A stretch of 39,019 bases of DNA from Polyrhizophydium stewartii (taxonomy: Eukaryota; Chytridiomycota; Chytridiomycetes; Rhizophydiales): contig JADGIZ010000030.1 of the NCBI GenBank assembly GCA_027604665.1, forward strand, positions 1-39,019. The letters are read 5' to 3'. Positions 1 through 11,537 of this stretch are shown here, one piece after another (position 1 is the stretch's first letter; the number at the start of each line of letters is the position of its first letter). The notes below the pieces were generated by a model. That model saw only the letters and a list, made by a program, of their open reading frames with translations. It ran no database searches and was not told the origin of the DNA. Position numbers and translations under genes: made by a program.

Positions 1-58
1 CACACGCCCTCCACGCCCTGCGCGCCCCCGCCAGACCCGCGCCGCTGCAGCCCGCGCC

Positions 59-3000
59 ATGAACGGCGCCCCCTCGACCGTCTCGCCTTGGTCGGCGCGG
101 CCGCCGCAGACGACCGCCGAGCTGGCAGCGTCGCCGTCGCTCGTCAGCCTGCGCCGGCTATCGACGCCAGACCTCACCACGGAGCACCGGCCCCAGTCGC
201 AGCGCAAGCGGCAGCAGCTGTCACCGCGGCGGCTCGCTGCTGCTGTCGCCGCCGACGCCGCCGACACCAGTCCCAGCGCCCGCGCCATCACCGCGAGCTC
301 CACCATGACCACCACAGCCATCACCGCAGCCCTCGCCCCCGCCGCTGCCGGAGCATCCGCCGCTGCTGCCGCTGTCGCCGCCGACGTCCGTGTCGACACG
401 GCAGCGGCGGCCGAACCCGCCCAAGCGACGCAGCCCGCGGCCGCCGCGGCTGTCAAGGCCCTCCGCGCGGCCGTCGAGCTGCCCGACATCGAGCCCAACC
501 AACGCTGCGTCTCGGTGCTGCGGGGCCACCTGCGCCGGATCCTCTCGGTCCTGCAGGCTGCCCTGGCCGCCGACCCCAGCTGCGGCGGCTGGGAGGACAC
601 CAGCGCAACGTCTGTCGCCGTTGCTGCCACCACCACCTCCACCGCCGCCGCCGCCGCCGAGGGCAGCGCAAGCTGTGGCAGCGGCCGCAGCGGCGACGGC
701 GCAAGCGGCAGCAATGGCTGCGGCAGCGAAGCGTCGAGACGGCCGGCTTCGGCGGCCGCCAGCAACCTGTCCGCCCTCGCCGCCGTCGTCGTTCAGATCC
801 ATCGTTACGTATCGCGCCAGGCAGGCAAGAACCCGATGCGCCAGCTGCTGCAGCACACGGACGCTGCAAGGCGAATGGCCGTGCTCGGGCACCACCTCAC
901 CTGGCTTGCCGAGGTGTGTCTCTGCGCGAGCTGGCTATGCGCCTGCGTCCTGCCGGGCTGCCGTCGTGCTCCAGAGCAGCCTGCCTCGCGGGGGGCGACC
1001 GCTGGATTGTCTGGTGTCCGATGGGCCAGAGTCCAGACCGCTCCTGCTTCGCCCTCTGTCCGGCGCTGCCTCTCGCCAGCTGCTGACTCTCCCGCACGTG
1101 TCGGCTGACCGACTCGACCTGTCGTCGTCGTCGCATCCTCCGTGCTCGCTGTCTCGGTCTCCCGCTCCCACGCCGGCGGGCCTCTCAGGTTCTCAAGCTC
1201 AACGCACACATTGACCCCGCGCAGTTGTCGTTGGCCATCATCCAGGACCAAGAGCAGATCTCGCAGCTGGTGCCTGAGCTGTGCAGCATCGAGGTCGTCA
1301 ATTCTCAGTGAGTTTCATGGCGCTGCAAGCGCACATCAATCACGGTGGGGGGGGGGATGAGTCTGTTTACGCTGACGCTCGACAAGGGTCGTTGAGACCA
1401 TGGCCGACATTGACACAACGCTCACGCTGGGCCTCAGCGCGCTTCCCGGCCCGACGACGGCCATTTTGGAACACTTGATCCGCGTGCGCGGCGAGCTCGC
1501 CAAGCTGGCCGGCCGCGATCTGCTGCCCGTGAAGCTGTGGACCGCCGGCGCGGACGAGATCGAGCCGCACTTTGACGAGCCGCTGGGGATGGGCGGGTTT
1601 GGCCCGCAGTTTGGCGGACTGCTGCGCGGCCGCCGTGTCACGGTCGAGGTCCTCCCGCGCGTCCACAGCAAAGAGGTCCTCGTCACGGCCGCCAAGGAGG
1701 CCGAGGAGTGGTTCGTCCTCTGCCACGAGAACGTTGTCTCGCTGATGGCCTTTTCGGTCAACGCCGATGCGCCCGTGCTGGCGTTGCAGGCGTTCCGGTG
1801 CAGGCTCGATGCCGTCCTGCGCTCCGGCCTGGCCACGGGCTTATCCGTCAACACCAGAATCGGGTTCATCTTTGGCATCGCCAAGGGATTGCGCTACCTG
1901 CACAGCATGCCCAAGCCGCTTGTGCACGGCGACCTGCGCGCGTGCAATGTGACCCTCGGTGCGCGCCGCTGGCCCTGCTTTGCTTGTCCATACCGACTCT
2001 GCGCTGATCGTTGCGCCGCAGGATTCGAAGGCGAGGTCGCCATTGGCAACGTCGGCATGCAGCTCACCAGGGCCTTGTTCAAGCCGGGCGCCGGCCGCCA
2101 GTCGAGCTCGATCCGCTGGGTCGCGCCGGAGCGGTACCGCCGCGGATACAAGCCGGCGCCGCCCATGGACGTGTTCGCCTTTGCCATGACCGCCATCGAG
2201 ATCCTGACGGGCAGCGCGCCGTTCCTGGACGAAGAGCCCGAGGACGAGATCGTCAAGGACTGGATCCGCGATGGCGAGCGGCCCGCGAGGCCGGCGGGCG
2301 TGCCCGACGATCTGTGGCACGTGCTGGTCGAGTGCTGGCACCCGGACCCCGAGCGCCGGCCCACGGCCGCCGACGTCGTGAAGCGGATGTCCCTGCTGCC
2401 CATGGCGTCCATCCGACCCCCGCCTCTGTTCAAGCAGCTCGACGTCATGGTGCCCTCGCACACGTCTATTCCGCTAGAACAGGTGCCGCAGCCAGAGTTG
2501 CCGCCGCTGCCACCGCTGCCGCCGCTGCCGCCTGCGTTTGAGATGGCCTTATCCAGCACGGCGGGCAGCAACAGGAGGCAGCTGGATGCGGAGACGTATC
2601 TGCCCAGAGCCATCCGGGCCGCGCAGTCACCGCCTTCCCCTCAGGCCGTTGCTACTTCCAGCAAAGTCCGTGGACCGCCGGCGCTCTCCCGAGCCATCCG
2701 CACTGCGGCCGCGACCTCCTCTTCGCCGTCGTCATCGGCGGGTGACGCTGATCCGGCCATGTTCCTCGAGACGCCCGCCTCGGCCGCACAATTATCGCAA
2801 CGCCGCCTCTTGCTCCAGCATGCGCAGCCCTCGCCCATGCGCGCCACGTCGGCGCGCAAGCGGCCGCCCTCACCGGCCACCGAGGCGATCCGCTTCATGA
2901 GCATGGATCTGCCGAGCCGCTCCAACGGCCGCGAATCGGCATCTGCGTCTGCCTCTGACGCCGCTGGTTCCACAAGCGCCGCGACGCCGGCAACCGCACG

Positions 3001-6000
3001 CGCTGCTGCATCATCGTCAACGTCGGCCGCTCGCACGCCCAAGTTGGCACCACGATCAGCCAAGCAGCGGCGCATCGAGTACCACCAGATTGCGCCGCTG
3101 CTCGAGTCGGCGGGATCCGAAGGCAGTCTTTCGCTGACGCCCGAGCCTCCGGCGCTGCGGGGCAGTGACATGCACCACCGGCAATGCCAGGACCGCCAGA
3201 GCATCAACGACAGCGGCGACAGCCGAGGCAGCAGCGGCCGCAAGGCCAACGCAATTAATGGCACCAGCGGCGTCAGTAGCAGCAGCAGCAAGGCCAGGAA
3301 GATCAACGGCAGACAGAGCACGTCGAATCTGATCCTGACCCTCGATGCTTGTGCTGCAAAAGCTGCACCTCAAGAAGCTTTGGCCGCTCGAGTTTCCGCA
3401 GCAGCGGATGATGCCCGCACTACTGAGTCGGCTACCGCTGATACTGCCGCTGCCGCTGCCGCCGCTGCCGCGGAACAAGTCGAAGAGGCTGCTGCCTCGG
3501 CATTCACTGCTAGCGTGCAGCGCAAAGCTTCAGCCGGCTCTCGCAGTCGCGGCCATGACCGGAAAGAGTCTGACGCGGAAATGGCCGAAGCCGCCGACTC
3601 GGCTGCTGGAGCCGCTGCAGCCGACGGCGATGGAGATGCGGACGGTGACCGAGATCCGGCTGCTGGTGCTACTGCACAAGCAGATGACGCCGGCCACGGC
3701 GGCGCATCTGGTCATGGGATGGACGGCGCGGACTCTGGCAGCGACGAGCAGCTCACCGACTTGGACATCCTCATGCGCGCGATGCCATTGTGGGCCAAGT
3801 CGGCCAAGCGGCAGCGCGGCAGCATGGGTCCCATGTCGACGGCCGAGTGGCTGCAGATTCGGCCAAGTGACCGGCCCACGGTGGTGCACGACGACGAGAA
3901 CCGGATTCGCATTCTGTAAGTGCCCGAGAAGCGTTCTTTGTGCTGGAGGTCTTTGTGCAGCTCATGGCTGAATCATGCCTTTTTTTTTGGTCGCAGGTAT
4001 TTCCGCAACATGTACGTTGATGGCACGCTTCCGCGCAAGATCCACAGGCTGTCGCATGCCGAGATCATGTGGGTTCGGATGTGTCCTTGACTTGGCGCTG
4101 CGTTTCTCCTCTCTGGATTTCGGCGTGCTGATGATCCGCCGGCGCGCATGCTGCGTCGCAGACTCTACGAGAACAACAGCCGACTTGTTGGATCGATCCC
4201 GCCGACAATCGGGTCGCTGTCCAATCTCACAGTCCTGTGTGTTCTCGCCTAGCTTGGGTTGGAGCGAAACTCAAACAGGGCTGCTGACACAATGGGCGAT
4301 ACGGGGAACTTGTCGTGCCGGCGCATGTGATTGACAGCATCCTGGCCAAGAACGGCCTAGCGGGCGAGATCCCGGCCTCGATTGGGATGCTCTCGAACCT
4401 GACGGAGCTGTGTCTCAACCACAACCAACTCACCGGCAAAATTCCGCGCGAGATTTGCCGCTTGACCAAGCTCGTGACTCTGTGAGCTCGCTCCCTTGCC
4501 TTGCACTTTGTGAGGGACGAGCCTGTGTCTCCCTTTTGGCAGCTGACACCTGGGCGATAGCACGCTCGACTCGAACAAGTTCACTGGCTCGATTCCTACC
4601 GAGATCGGCGCCCTCTCCAACCTAATTTACTTGTATGCACTCGCGATCCTTGTTTGATGCGGCTGGATACATCGCGGCTGCGTGCTGGACAGGAGGGGGC
4701 TATCCGTGTGCTGACCAGATGAGATGCAGGTCCATGCCAGGCAACCAACTGACAGGATCGATTCCCGCCGAGATCGGCAACCTCACCAAGCTTGTCACCC
4801 TGTGCGTTGCAGTCAACCCAACACCACGGTGTCGCGTCCCGCCGCACGCGCTGACGCGCTACTTGCACATCTGCCTCATGGCTTGTATTGCCATGATCAT
4901 GCCTATGTGCATCTGGACCGAATGCAAATGGATGCGGTGCTGCCGGGCGGGGGCGGGCTCGGCATTCACAGGTCGCTCTATCACAACCAGCTTGCAGGAA
5001 GTATTCCCGAGTCGATTGGACGGCTAACTGTGCTCAAGAATCTCTACCTCAACTCAAACCAGCTCACGGGGCCTATTCCGTCGTGCATTGGCTCTCTCAC
5101 CGAGCTGGTTCAGATGTGAGTACTTGCTTGTTTTTCGTGCAGTCTTGCCCTCGCGAGCCTTGCGTTGGCATCACAGTCCGAGAGAGTTGCTTGACCGAGG
5201 CTGATACGCGCTTGGCCTTGCTTGCCTGACATGACACTGGCCGCAGCACAATCGACAACAACTTCCTGTCCGGCCCGCTGCCTGCTGGCTTCCGCGAGCT
5301 CGAGAAAGTCCGGCACTTGTAAGTGTGATTTGGTCTGCCGGTCACTTGACTGCGGCGGTATGGCTGAAGCTGATCTTTCTTGTGCGATGGCCCTTGCGGT
5401 GAACTGCAGCAATATTTCCAATAACCACTTGGAGATCCCGGTCGATCCCGAGCAGCGCAACTTGCCGCCGCAAGTCGCCGGGTGAGAGTGTGGCCAGAGC
5501 GGCGCTGGGTGGCGCATGCGTAACTCCAGCGAGCAAAGCAAAGGCTGACCAGGGTGTGTTATTGCAGAGCGCGCAAGGGCCGCAACATTTTGGCACAGCG
5601 TCGAGTTGCAGCCGAGGCTTCTGAGCCAAAGGCAAACAAGAAGCCGATCGAGAAGCGCGGCAAGGGCGGCAAGAGCGAGAAGCGGGCTGCGGCGCACGCC
5701 GAGCCGAGGCGTACCGTCACGCCCACGGGGACCCGGCGCACTTCGACCCCAACGGATCTGCGGCTCCCTTCTGCGCACGTCGAGCCGCGGCAGCCTTACG
5801 CTCCCACGCACTCCCGGCGCGCCTCAGAGTCCGGACGCGACGCGGACCAGGATGCCGGGGTCCAGGTCCGCCGCCGCAAGGCGCCAGCCGCACAAAGAGC
5901 CGTGTTGGGCGAGGGAGCACGGCTGCTCAGGGACGCGGGCATCCCGCACTTTGACGTCTTCAACCGCCACTCGGACGCCAACGAGGACGAGGACGGTCAG

Positions 6001-6261
6001 GACTGGGTCGAGAGGATCCGCTCGAACGTCTTTGGCGACTACCAGCTCAACTCTGTGGATCAAGGAGCGGACGACGAAGGCGACTTTGATCTGTACGACG
6101 ACTCTGCCGATTACGACAACGACGAACACGACCACATGCGCGGGCATGTGAGCGGCAGGCACGGGCGGACTGCGCGGTCAGCCGGCAGCAGCAGCACCGC
6201 TGGGGTCGCCCGGCGCTGGAGCTCGGCTGACGCCAGGGCCCGTGCGCACTGGGGCCAATGA
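59..6261 (+). CDS. MLKL-like helical domain / pseudokinase / LRR protein, paralog 1
   Basis: Thirteen exons: 59-913, 1189-1307, 1387-1958, 2022-3915, 3997-4068, 4162-4236, 4338-4481, 4561-4632, 4730-4801, 4972-5115, 5247-5318, 5410-5481, 5568-6261; 1618 aa. Residues about 150-345 form a helical domain with the signature RQAxKNPxRQLLQ, which resembles the MLKL-type four-helix bundle. The kinase domain (about 385-660) has a glycine loop GMGGFG (392-397), VTVEV where VAIK should be, HGDLRACN (505-512) for HRDLKxxN, and NVG (525-527) for DFG, so it lacks both the Lys and the DFG Asp. APE and DVFAFA are kept. A long Ser/Ala-rich disordered linker follows, then a short conserved linker domain and ten LRRs (1147-1387) of LxGxIPxxIGxLxxL type, and a basic then acidic tail. 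No signal peptide or membrane segment is visible. The frame is open upstream of the ATG to the window edge, so the N-terminus could be longer. The function, immune or death signalling, is inferred. Confidence 0.85.
390..1450 (+). other. MLKL-like helical N-terminal domain region (paralog 1)
   Basis: Three conserved blocks line up in the three paralogs. The first is a helix with the pattern (D/E)IE(P/T)N around residues 146-150. The second is a long amphipathic helix ending RYVSRQAGKNPMRQLLQ and then a helix ending before the first intron. The third is a separate exon of exactly 119 nt. The second block matches what is known of MLKL-type four-helix bundles, where a helix is followed by (K/R)xPxxxFL and an ELNxRLD-like helix. 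Corresponding regions lie at about 6950-7740 and 12160-12930. The fold assignment is from motif likeness, not a search. Confidence 0.55.
3758..3915 (+). other. Conserved linker domain between kinase and LRRs (paralog 1)
   Basis: About 50 residues just before the first LRR are alignable in the three paralogs although the sequence before them is not. Shared elements are a hydrophobic helix followed by basic residues, then (A/G)xWL, then an acidic/basic stretch ending in (I/T)xx(L/M) at a phase-2 splice site. Counterparts are at about 9594-9757 and 14574-14745, where KYSA precedes the WL motif. It may cap the LRR or act as a hinge. I do not recognise it as a named domain. Confidence 0.5.
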
Positions 6262-6588
6262 AGCACCGCTGCGCCTGAGGCGGGACAGTCGATGGCGCGA
6301 AGCCGCTGGAAGGAGGGAGAGGATGCCGCAATCTCCGCCGCGAGGGGCATCCACAGCTTCCCTTCGATCGCAAAGGCCGCGGCCACCGCGTCCGCCAACG
6401 CCGACGAGCGCGAGTCCCGTGCCCGCCTGCCTCCGCCGCCCGCCGCCTGGCCGCCGCGCCCGCCTGTCCCGCCCGCCCAACGCACGCCGCCCGCCTCGCG
6501 CAGGCGCCGTGCCGCGAACCTCCAACGCCGCTCGAGCGACTCCGGACACATCGCAACCACGCTCTCGTCCGACCCTCGCCCTCCCGCC
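6262..6588 (+). promoter_or_regulatory. Spacer between paralogs 1 and 2
   Basis: About 330 bases between the stop of paralog 1 and the preferred ATG of paralog 2. It is C-rich and open in the coding frame, so part may be coding if translation starts at 6292. It must hold the terminator of the first gene and the promoter of the second. No TATA-like element is evident. Confidence 0.35.
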
Positions 6589-9500
6589 ATGCCGTCGTCC
6601 AGCGCCGTCGCCGTCGAGCACGGCGACAACCCTGACGACGTGCAACCCGCGAACGGCCAGGCACCGCAGCACCCGCCGCGCCCGGGCCAGCAGCCGCTGC
6701 GGTCCGAGCCACACGGCGACTCGCGCGAACCCGCTCATCACGACCTCGGCGACCGCCAGAACCTCCAACCTCAGCAGCAGCAGGTGCCGCCGCCGCCGCC
6801 GCAGCAGCAGCACCTCAACCACCAGAAGCAGCCCCACCAAGCCCATCAAGCCCAGCCGCCCTCGAAGCAGCGCGACGGCCGCGCTGACAAGCCCGCCCCG
6901 CGCGAGAGCCAGCCCAACCGCCAGTCGGGCCAGATGCGGATCCACATCAACGTGGCGATCCGAGCGGCGAATGCGTGCATGTCCAACACCGCCGAGATCG
7001 AGCCAAACCGCCTGGCTGTGGGCCTGCTCCGCATTCGGATCCAGAAGCTCGCCGCCGCGCTGCACGCCCTGCTGTCCGCGCCGGGCATCGACCCGCACAC
7101 GCCGCCCTCTGAGGCGGCCGTCGCCGCCGCCGCCGCCGCGCAGCCGGGCGGCCGCCGGTCGTGGGTCTCGGAGACGGCCAAAGCCGCGGCTGCGTCCGCC
7201 GCCGTGCCGTCGAGCATCGCGCTGCCCGCGCTCGAGGCCTTGGCCGCCTTGCTCGCCCAGATCGCGCGGTTTCTCAAGCGCCAGGCGTCCAAGACCCCGC
7301 TGCGCCAGCTGCTCCAGCACCGCACGGCTGCGGCGCGCGTTGCCATGCTCGATAGCCAGCTCCTGGGGCTCGCGGAGGTGCGTCGAAGCTTGTCTGGGGC
7401 TGCGTGCCCCGATGTCCAAAAAGTTATGGACGCTGACGTGTGCGTTCCTGCCGCAGCCGTTGCTGATTGATCTGATCGTCGTGGACATGAGTATGAGGCC
7501 GTCCATCCAAAGGGATTACGATCTGTTGAGGGACCTGATGCCCTTGATCGCCAAAGCGCACATTGTCCAGACGCAGTAAGCAGCTTGCGTGTTGCCTCGG
7601 CCCCCCAATCTGCCTTGCTGGCGGCTGTTGCAGACGCTGATCGAGAGCCTACCCTGATATGCGCGCGTGCGCCGCAGGCTGGTCGAGACCTTGTATGATA
7701 TTGATGTCGTGATCCAAAACCAAATGGCCGACTTCCCCGTGCACATGCACACCGGGCTTTGGGCTGCCTTGACCAGTGCCCGCAGTGCGCTCGCCACACT
7801 CGCCGGCCGAGATCTGGTTCCGTACAAGGTGTGGTCTGTCAATCCGGATGACGTCGAGATTCTGTTCGACCAGTTGATCGGGCACGGCAGCATCGGCCCG
7901 ATCTACAAGGGGCTGTACAACAACCTCGACGTGGCGATCCAGATGGCTCCCTTTGTTTCCAGCGTCGAGGCAGCGCACACGTTTGCCGCCGAGGCCGAGG
8001 CGTGGTTCTTGCTGCGGCACCCCAACGTGCTTGGGCTGTGGCACTTTTGCGTCAATGTCGACCTGCCGTTCCTGGTGCTGCCGCTGCTGCGGTCGTCCAT
8101 CTCGGCGCACTTGAGGTCGCAGTCCAAGACCGACGTGGCCGTGCGCATGGGATTCATCTTTGGCATCGCCAAGGGCATGCGATACCTCCACGGCCTGCCC
8201 GTGCCCATCGTGCACGGCGACTTGCGCGCGAGCAATGTGCTGCTCGGTGAGCGCTCCCTGCTGTCTCGCCCGCTTGCTCACATCGGTCCGCGCTGACTGG
8301 CACACCGCAGGATACGACGGCGAGGTCGCCATCACGGACGTCGGCATGTCGCTCACCAAGGCGCACTGCAAGCCCTCTCCGGGCCGCCAGTCGAGTTCGA
8401 TCCGCTGGGTCGCGCCGGAGCGGTATCGCCGCGGATACAAGCCGGCGCCGCCGCTGGATGTGTTCGCCTTTGCCATGACGTGCTGGGAGGTGATCACGGG
8501 CCGCGCACCCTTCTTCGAGGAGCCCGAGGACGAGATTGTCAAGGACTGGATCCGCGACGGCGAGCGACCGCCCCGAGTGTCCATCATTCCCGACACCCTG
8601 TGGGAGGTCATGCAGGACTGCTGGCAGCCCGACCCCGAGAAGCGGCCGACCTCGACGCAGATCCTATTCCGCCTCAGCACGACGCCCATCTCGAGGCCGC
8701 TTGTCGTCGACTTTCCATATGTCCAGCCCTTGCAGCGCGCGCTTAACGAGGCGACTGGCAGCAACAACGCCATTGCACACACGGCCGCGGCAATCAAGCA
8801 CAACACTTCGTCAAAGAACAGGGCACTCGCGGCGGCGTTTTCGAAGCGCATGCCGACGTCCATCACTATGGCGTCGCACACGCTGTGCGTTCCGGACACA
8901 TCGGTCTCAAGAACCAAGCTGCTGGCATCAGAGCGAGTCAAGGGCATGACCATCAAGCCGGTTGCGGCGCTCCAGCCGCCGCCAGAGATGGTGCTCGAAA
9001 TCAACCCAGAGGCCACCGCGGCTCTTGCGCCGCGGCTGCCGGCGTCGGTGGTCTCGGCGGCCACCACAGTTTCGAATGTTGGCCGCGGCCCCAACCGCCG
9101 GCCAGATCGCCAAGGCCCTACCAGCAGCGGCTATCACTCGTACGACCGCACCGCGCGCGGACCCCGCGCCGCCCAATACTCGCAAGCCAAGACGGCAGAC
9201 AAGCTGGGCCGCCGCGCCGCAACGGCTCCGTCCAGGCGCAAGACATCCACGCACGTCGAGCCGACCGAGTCTGACAGCATGCCGAGTGATAACGAGCCGC
9301 CGCGCAAGCGCATGTCGCTCCCCGCAGCGTCCAAGCGCTCGCACAACAGTAACGACTTTTTCGATATCTCTGCGGGCACAAGGAGGAGGTCGTCTGCGCT
9401 GGAGCGCCGCGAGCCGAGGGTTGGAGGCAAGTGAACTCGACTTTTTTCATGTGCTCGAGCCGCGCTGACGGTGATGGATCTGACGGCTCCAGGTATGGTT

Positions 9501-11413
9501 TCTGCCGAGGTTGCGACCGCGTCGCCCGCACGCCAGCGCCGCCAGACAGCGTCTTTGGATGCGCCGTCTGCGCGCAAGCGAGCAAGCGACACGGACCGCT
9601 TCCTGTCCATCTTCTCGTCCATCAGCAAGCGCTTGAAGATCCGAAAGGATAACTTTTACAAGTACTCTGCCGTCACGACGCTGGCCGAATGGCTTGCGCA
9701 GGTCCCGTCAAAGCGCTTCCGTATTGGCAAGAACGAAAAGGACAACTTTACTATTATGTGAGTCGTGTTTTTGTTCGCTTGTGTCGTGTCGGTTTGTTTG
9801 CGCGAGATGCTGAAGCAGCCGTGTGTTGCGCTCGTATGACCGGCATAGTCGCCTCGCGGACGGCGACGTCAACGGCGAGATTCCAGAAGGCATTGGCGAA
9901 TTTACTGATCTGGAGTGGTTGTGCGTACCTTGCCGGTTGCCTATTTTGCCGCAAAACGAGTCTGCTCACACCAGTGTCGACGCGCACCGCACGAGGACAC
10001 AGGCAGCTCAGCAACAACACAATGGGCGGGTCGATCCCGCGACAGATCGGAAAGCTCTCGAATCTTCGTGGAATGTATGTTGGGTTGACCAAGCATGAGG
10101 TGTGTCTGCATTGGTTGTTTCGGCGATGGCTGACATGTCGGCAATGCAGACAACTCCACAACCTCGGTCTCACAGGACCCATCCCGAGCGAGATTGGAAA
10201 GCTCACGCAGTTGATGGAATTGTGCGTTTTCTGCGATCTTGCTCCTCAAGACACTTTTGGCTGACTTGCTGCTGGTGCAGGCGCATGTCCAAAAACAAGC
10301 TCACATCCCTGCCGCCCGAGATCGGCAACGTCACTCGCCTCACGTATCTGTACGTTATGCGGTGCCCAGCGTGCTCTGATGTGCAGACGATGCTGACTCG
10401 GCTCGCAGGGAACTGAGCGCCAACCGCATCTCGGGGCTACCGCCGCAGATCTGCAGGCTGACGGAGCTCGTCAAAATGTAATGCTCAAAAGCGGGCGTTG
10501 GTGTGGTTACCCGCCGACGCTCATCGATCTGCTGACGGACGCTTGCCTGAAGTAACCTGAGCCAGAACCCGCTCAACTGCCCGCTTCCAGAGGACATTGG
10601 CGACCTGGTCAGCGTGCGCGAGATGTAAGCTTGACGGTGCCTGCGAATCTGATGGCGCTCTGGCTCTGTGCTCTGCTGACCGGCGATATGCTTGGTATTC
10701 TGTTTTAGCAATATGGCAAGTTGCTCGCTCCAAGGGCCGCTGCCCACGAGCCTCGGCAAGCTGGTCAATCTTCTCAAGCTGTGGGTTGCGCTTCATGTGC
10801 ACACGCAGCCTGCCCGGCCGTGCCTGACAATAGCTTCTGCAGCGACCTGCGCAGCAACTACATCTCTGGCCCGGTGCCCAAGGAGATTGCGGGTTTGATG
10901 GACCTCACGCATCTGTGAGTTTTTTTGTGGACACGGGTGCGATCCGACCACGGCAAAAAGCTGAATGCGTGCGCACGGCCTCGCAGCGACCTGAGCCTCA
11001 ACAACCTCGAGATGCCGCCGCCGCCAGAGTTCCGCGACATGAAGCTGCTCGTCTGCTATCTGAACCAGCGCAAAGTCAAGCCCTCGGAGCTGCGCGGCGA
11101 GGGCGACAAGGCCGCGGAGTCGGAGCCAAAGGCCGATGGCGATGACGATGCGCCACAGGAAGCACAGGGCGGCGAAAGAAGCGATGATGGCGGCGACGAC
11201 GACAAGAGTCATGCCCCGGAGGCTGACGTTGATGCGGACGAGGGCGCGGAGGCGGCGGCGGAAGAAGACCGCGCGGAGAGCGCGGCCGAGGGCGGGCAGG
11301 ATGACGATTCGCCCGTGGTCAGGTCGAGCAGCGCCGACAGCGGCGCCGAGGACGCCGGCGCCGGCGCTGGCTCAGATGCAGCGGCGGAGGCGGCCGACAA
11401 TGCTTTAGATTAG
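6589..11413 (+). CDS. MLKL-like helical domain / pseudokinase / LRR protein, paralog 2
   Basis: Fourteen exons: 6589-7377, 7457-7575, 7678-8246, 8311-9426, 9493-9757, 9849-9920, 10003-10074, 10150-10221, 10281-10349, 10409-10477, 10553-10624, 10709-10780, 10843-10914, 10987-11413; 1284 aa. The N-terminus is Pro/Gln-rich. The helical domain (about 125-320) carries RQASKTPLRQLLQ. The kinase domain has GHGSIG (371-376), VAIQ (388-391, Lys to Gln), HGDLRASN (482-489) and DVG (502-504), so the metal-binding Asp is kept but the ATP Lys is lost. LRRs run from about 953 to 1165; two are 23-residue repeats (exons of 69 nt). The tail is strongly acidic. Exon 4 joins exon 5 through an apparent GC-AG intron, the only join found that keeps the frame. 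An in-frame ATG at 6292 would add 99 aa but lies only 30 bp past the stop of the previous gene, so 6589 is preferred. Confidence 0.83.
8144..8566 (+). repeat. Near-identical kinase tract, copy A
   Basis: This 423-bp segment of paralog 2 matches 13321-13743 in paralog 3 with four mismatches and no indels. It includes the 64-nt intron (8247-8310), which is identical base for base in the two genes. The flanking coding sequence diverges abruptly on both sides. This is expected of gene conversion or recent unequal exchange rather than selection on the protein. Confidence 0.9.
9427..9492 (+). other. Apparent GC-AG intron
   Basis: The donor reads AG|GCAAGT, the textbook GC-type donor, and the acceptor is CCAG with a GCTGAC branch motif upstream. 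A GT donor four bases later (9431) would leave the next exon out of frame. With the GC donor the whole 14-exon coding sequence closes at 3855 nt, divisible by three. Paralogs 1 and 3 have no intron at this place. Confidence 0.6.
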
Positions 11414-11537
11414 AAGAGGGATTTATTAAGGAGCGAGGCGGCCGACTGGCGGCCGACAATGCAGAAGCTGCCGGCGAGGCGGAAGCTGCCGGTGGTTCGG
11501 AAGCCGCCGGCGAGGCAGAGGCGGCTGAGAACCGGCA

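Noticed and set aside
6178..7506. Antisense open frame of about 440 codons over the start of paralog 2
   Set aside because: Arg/Gly/Ala-rich low-complexity translation opposite a well-supported exon; no splice signals or domain.
9431..9492. GT donor for intron 4 of paralog 2
   Set aside because: It shifts the frame of the next exon, which encodes the conserved linker; the GC donor four bases earlier restores it.
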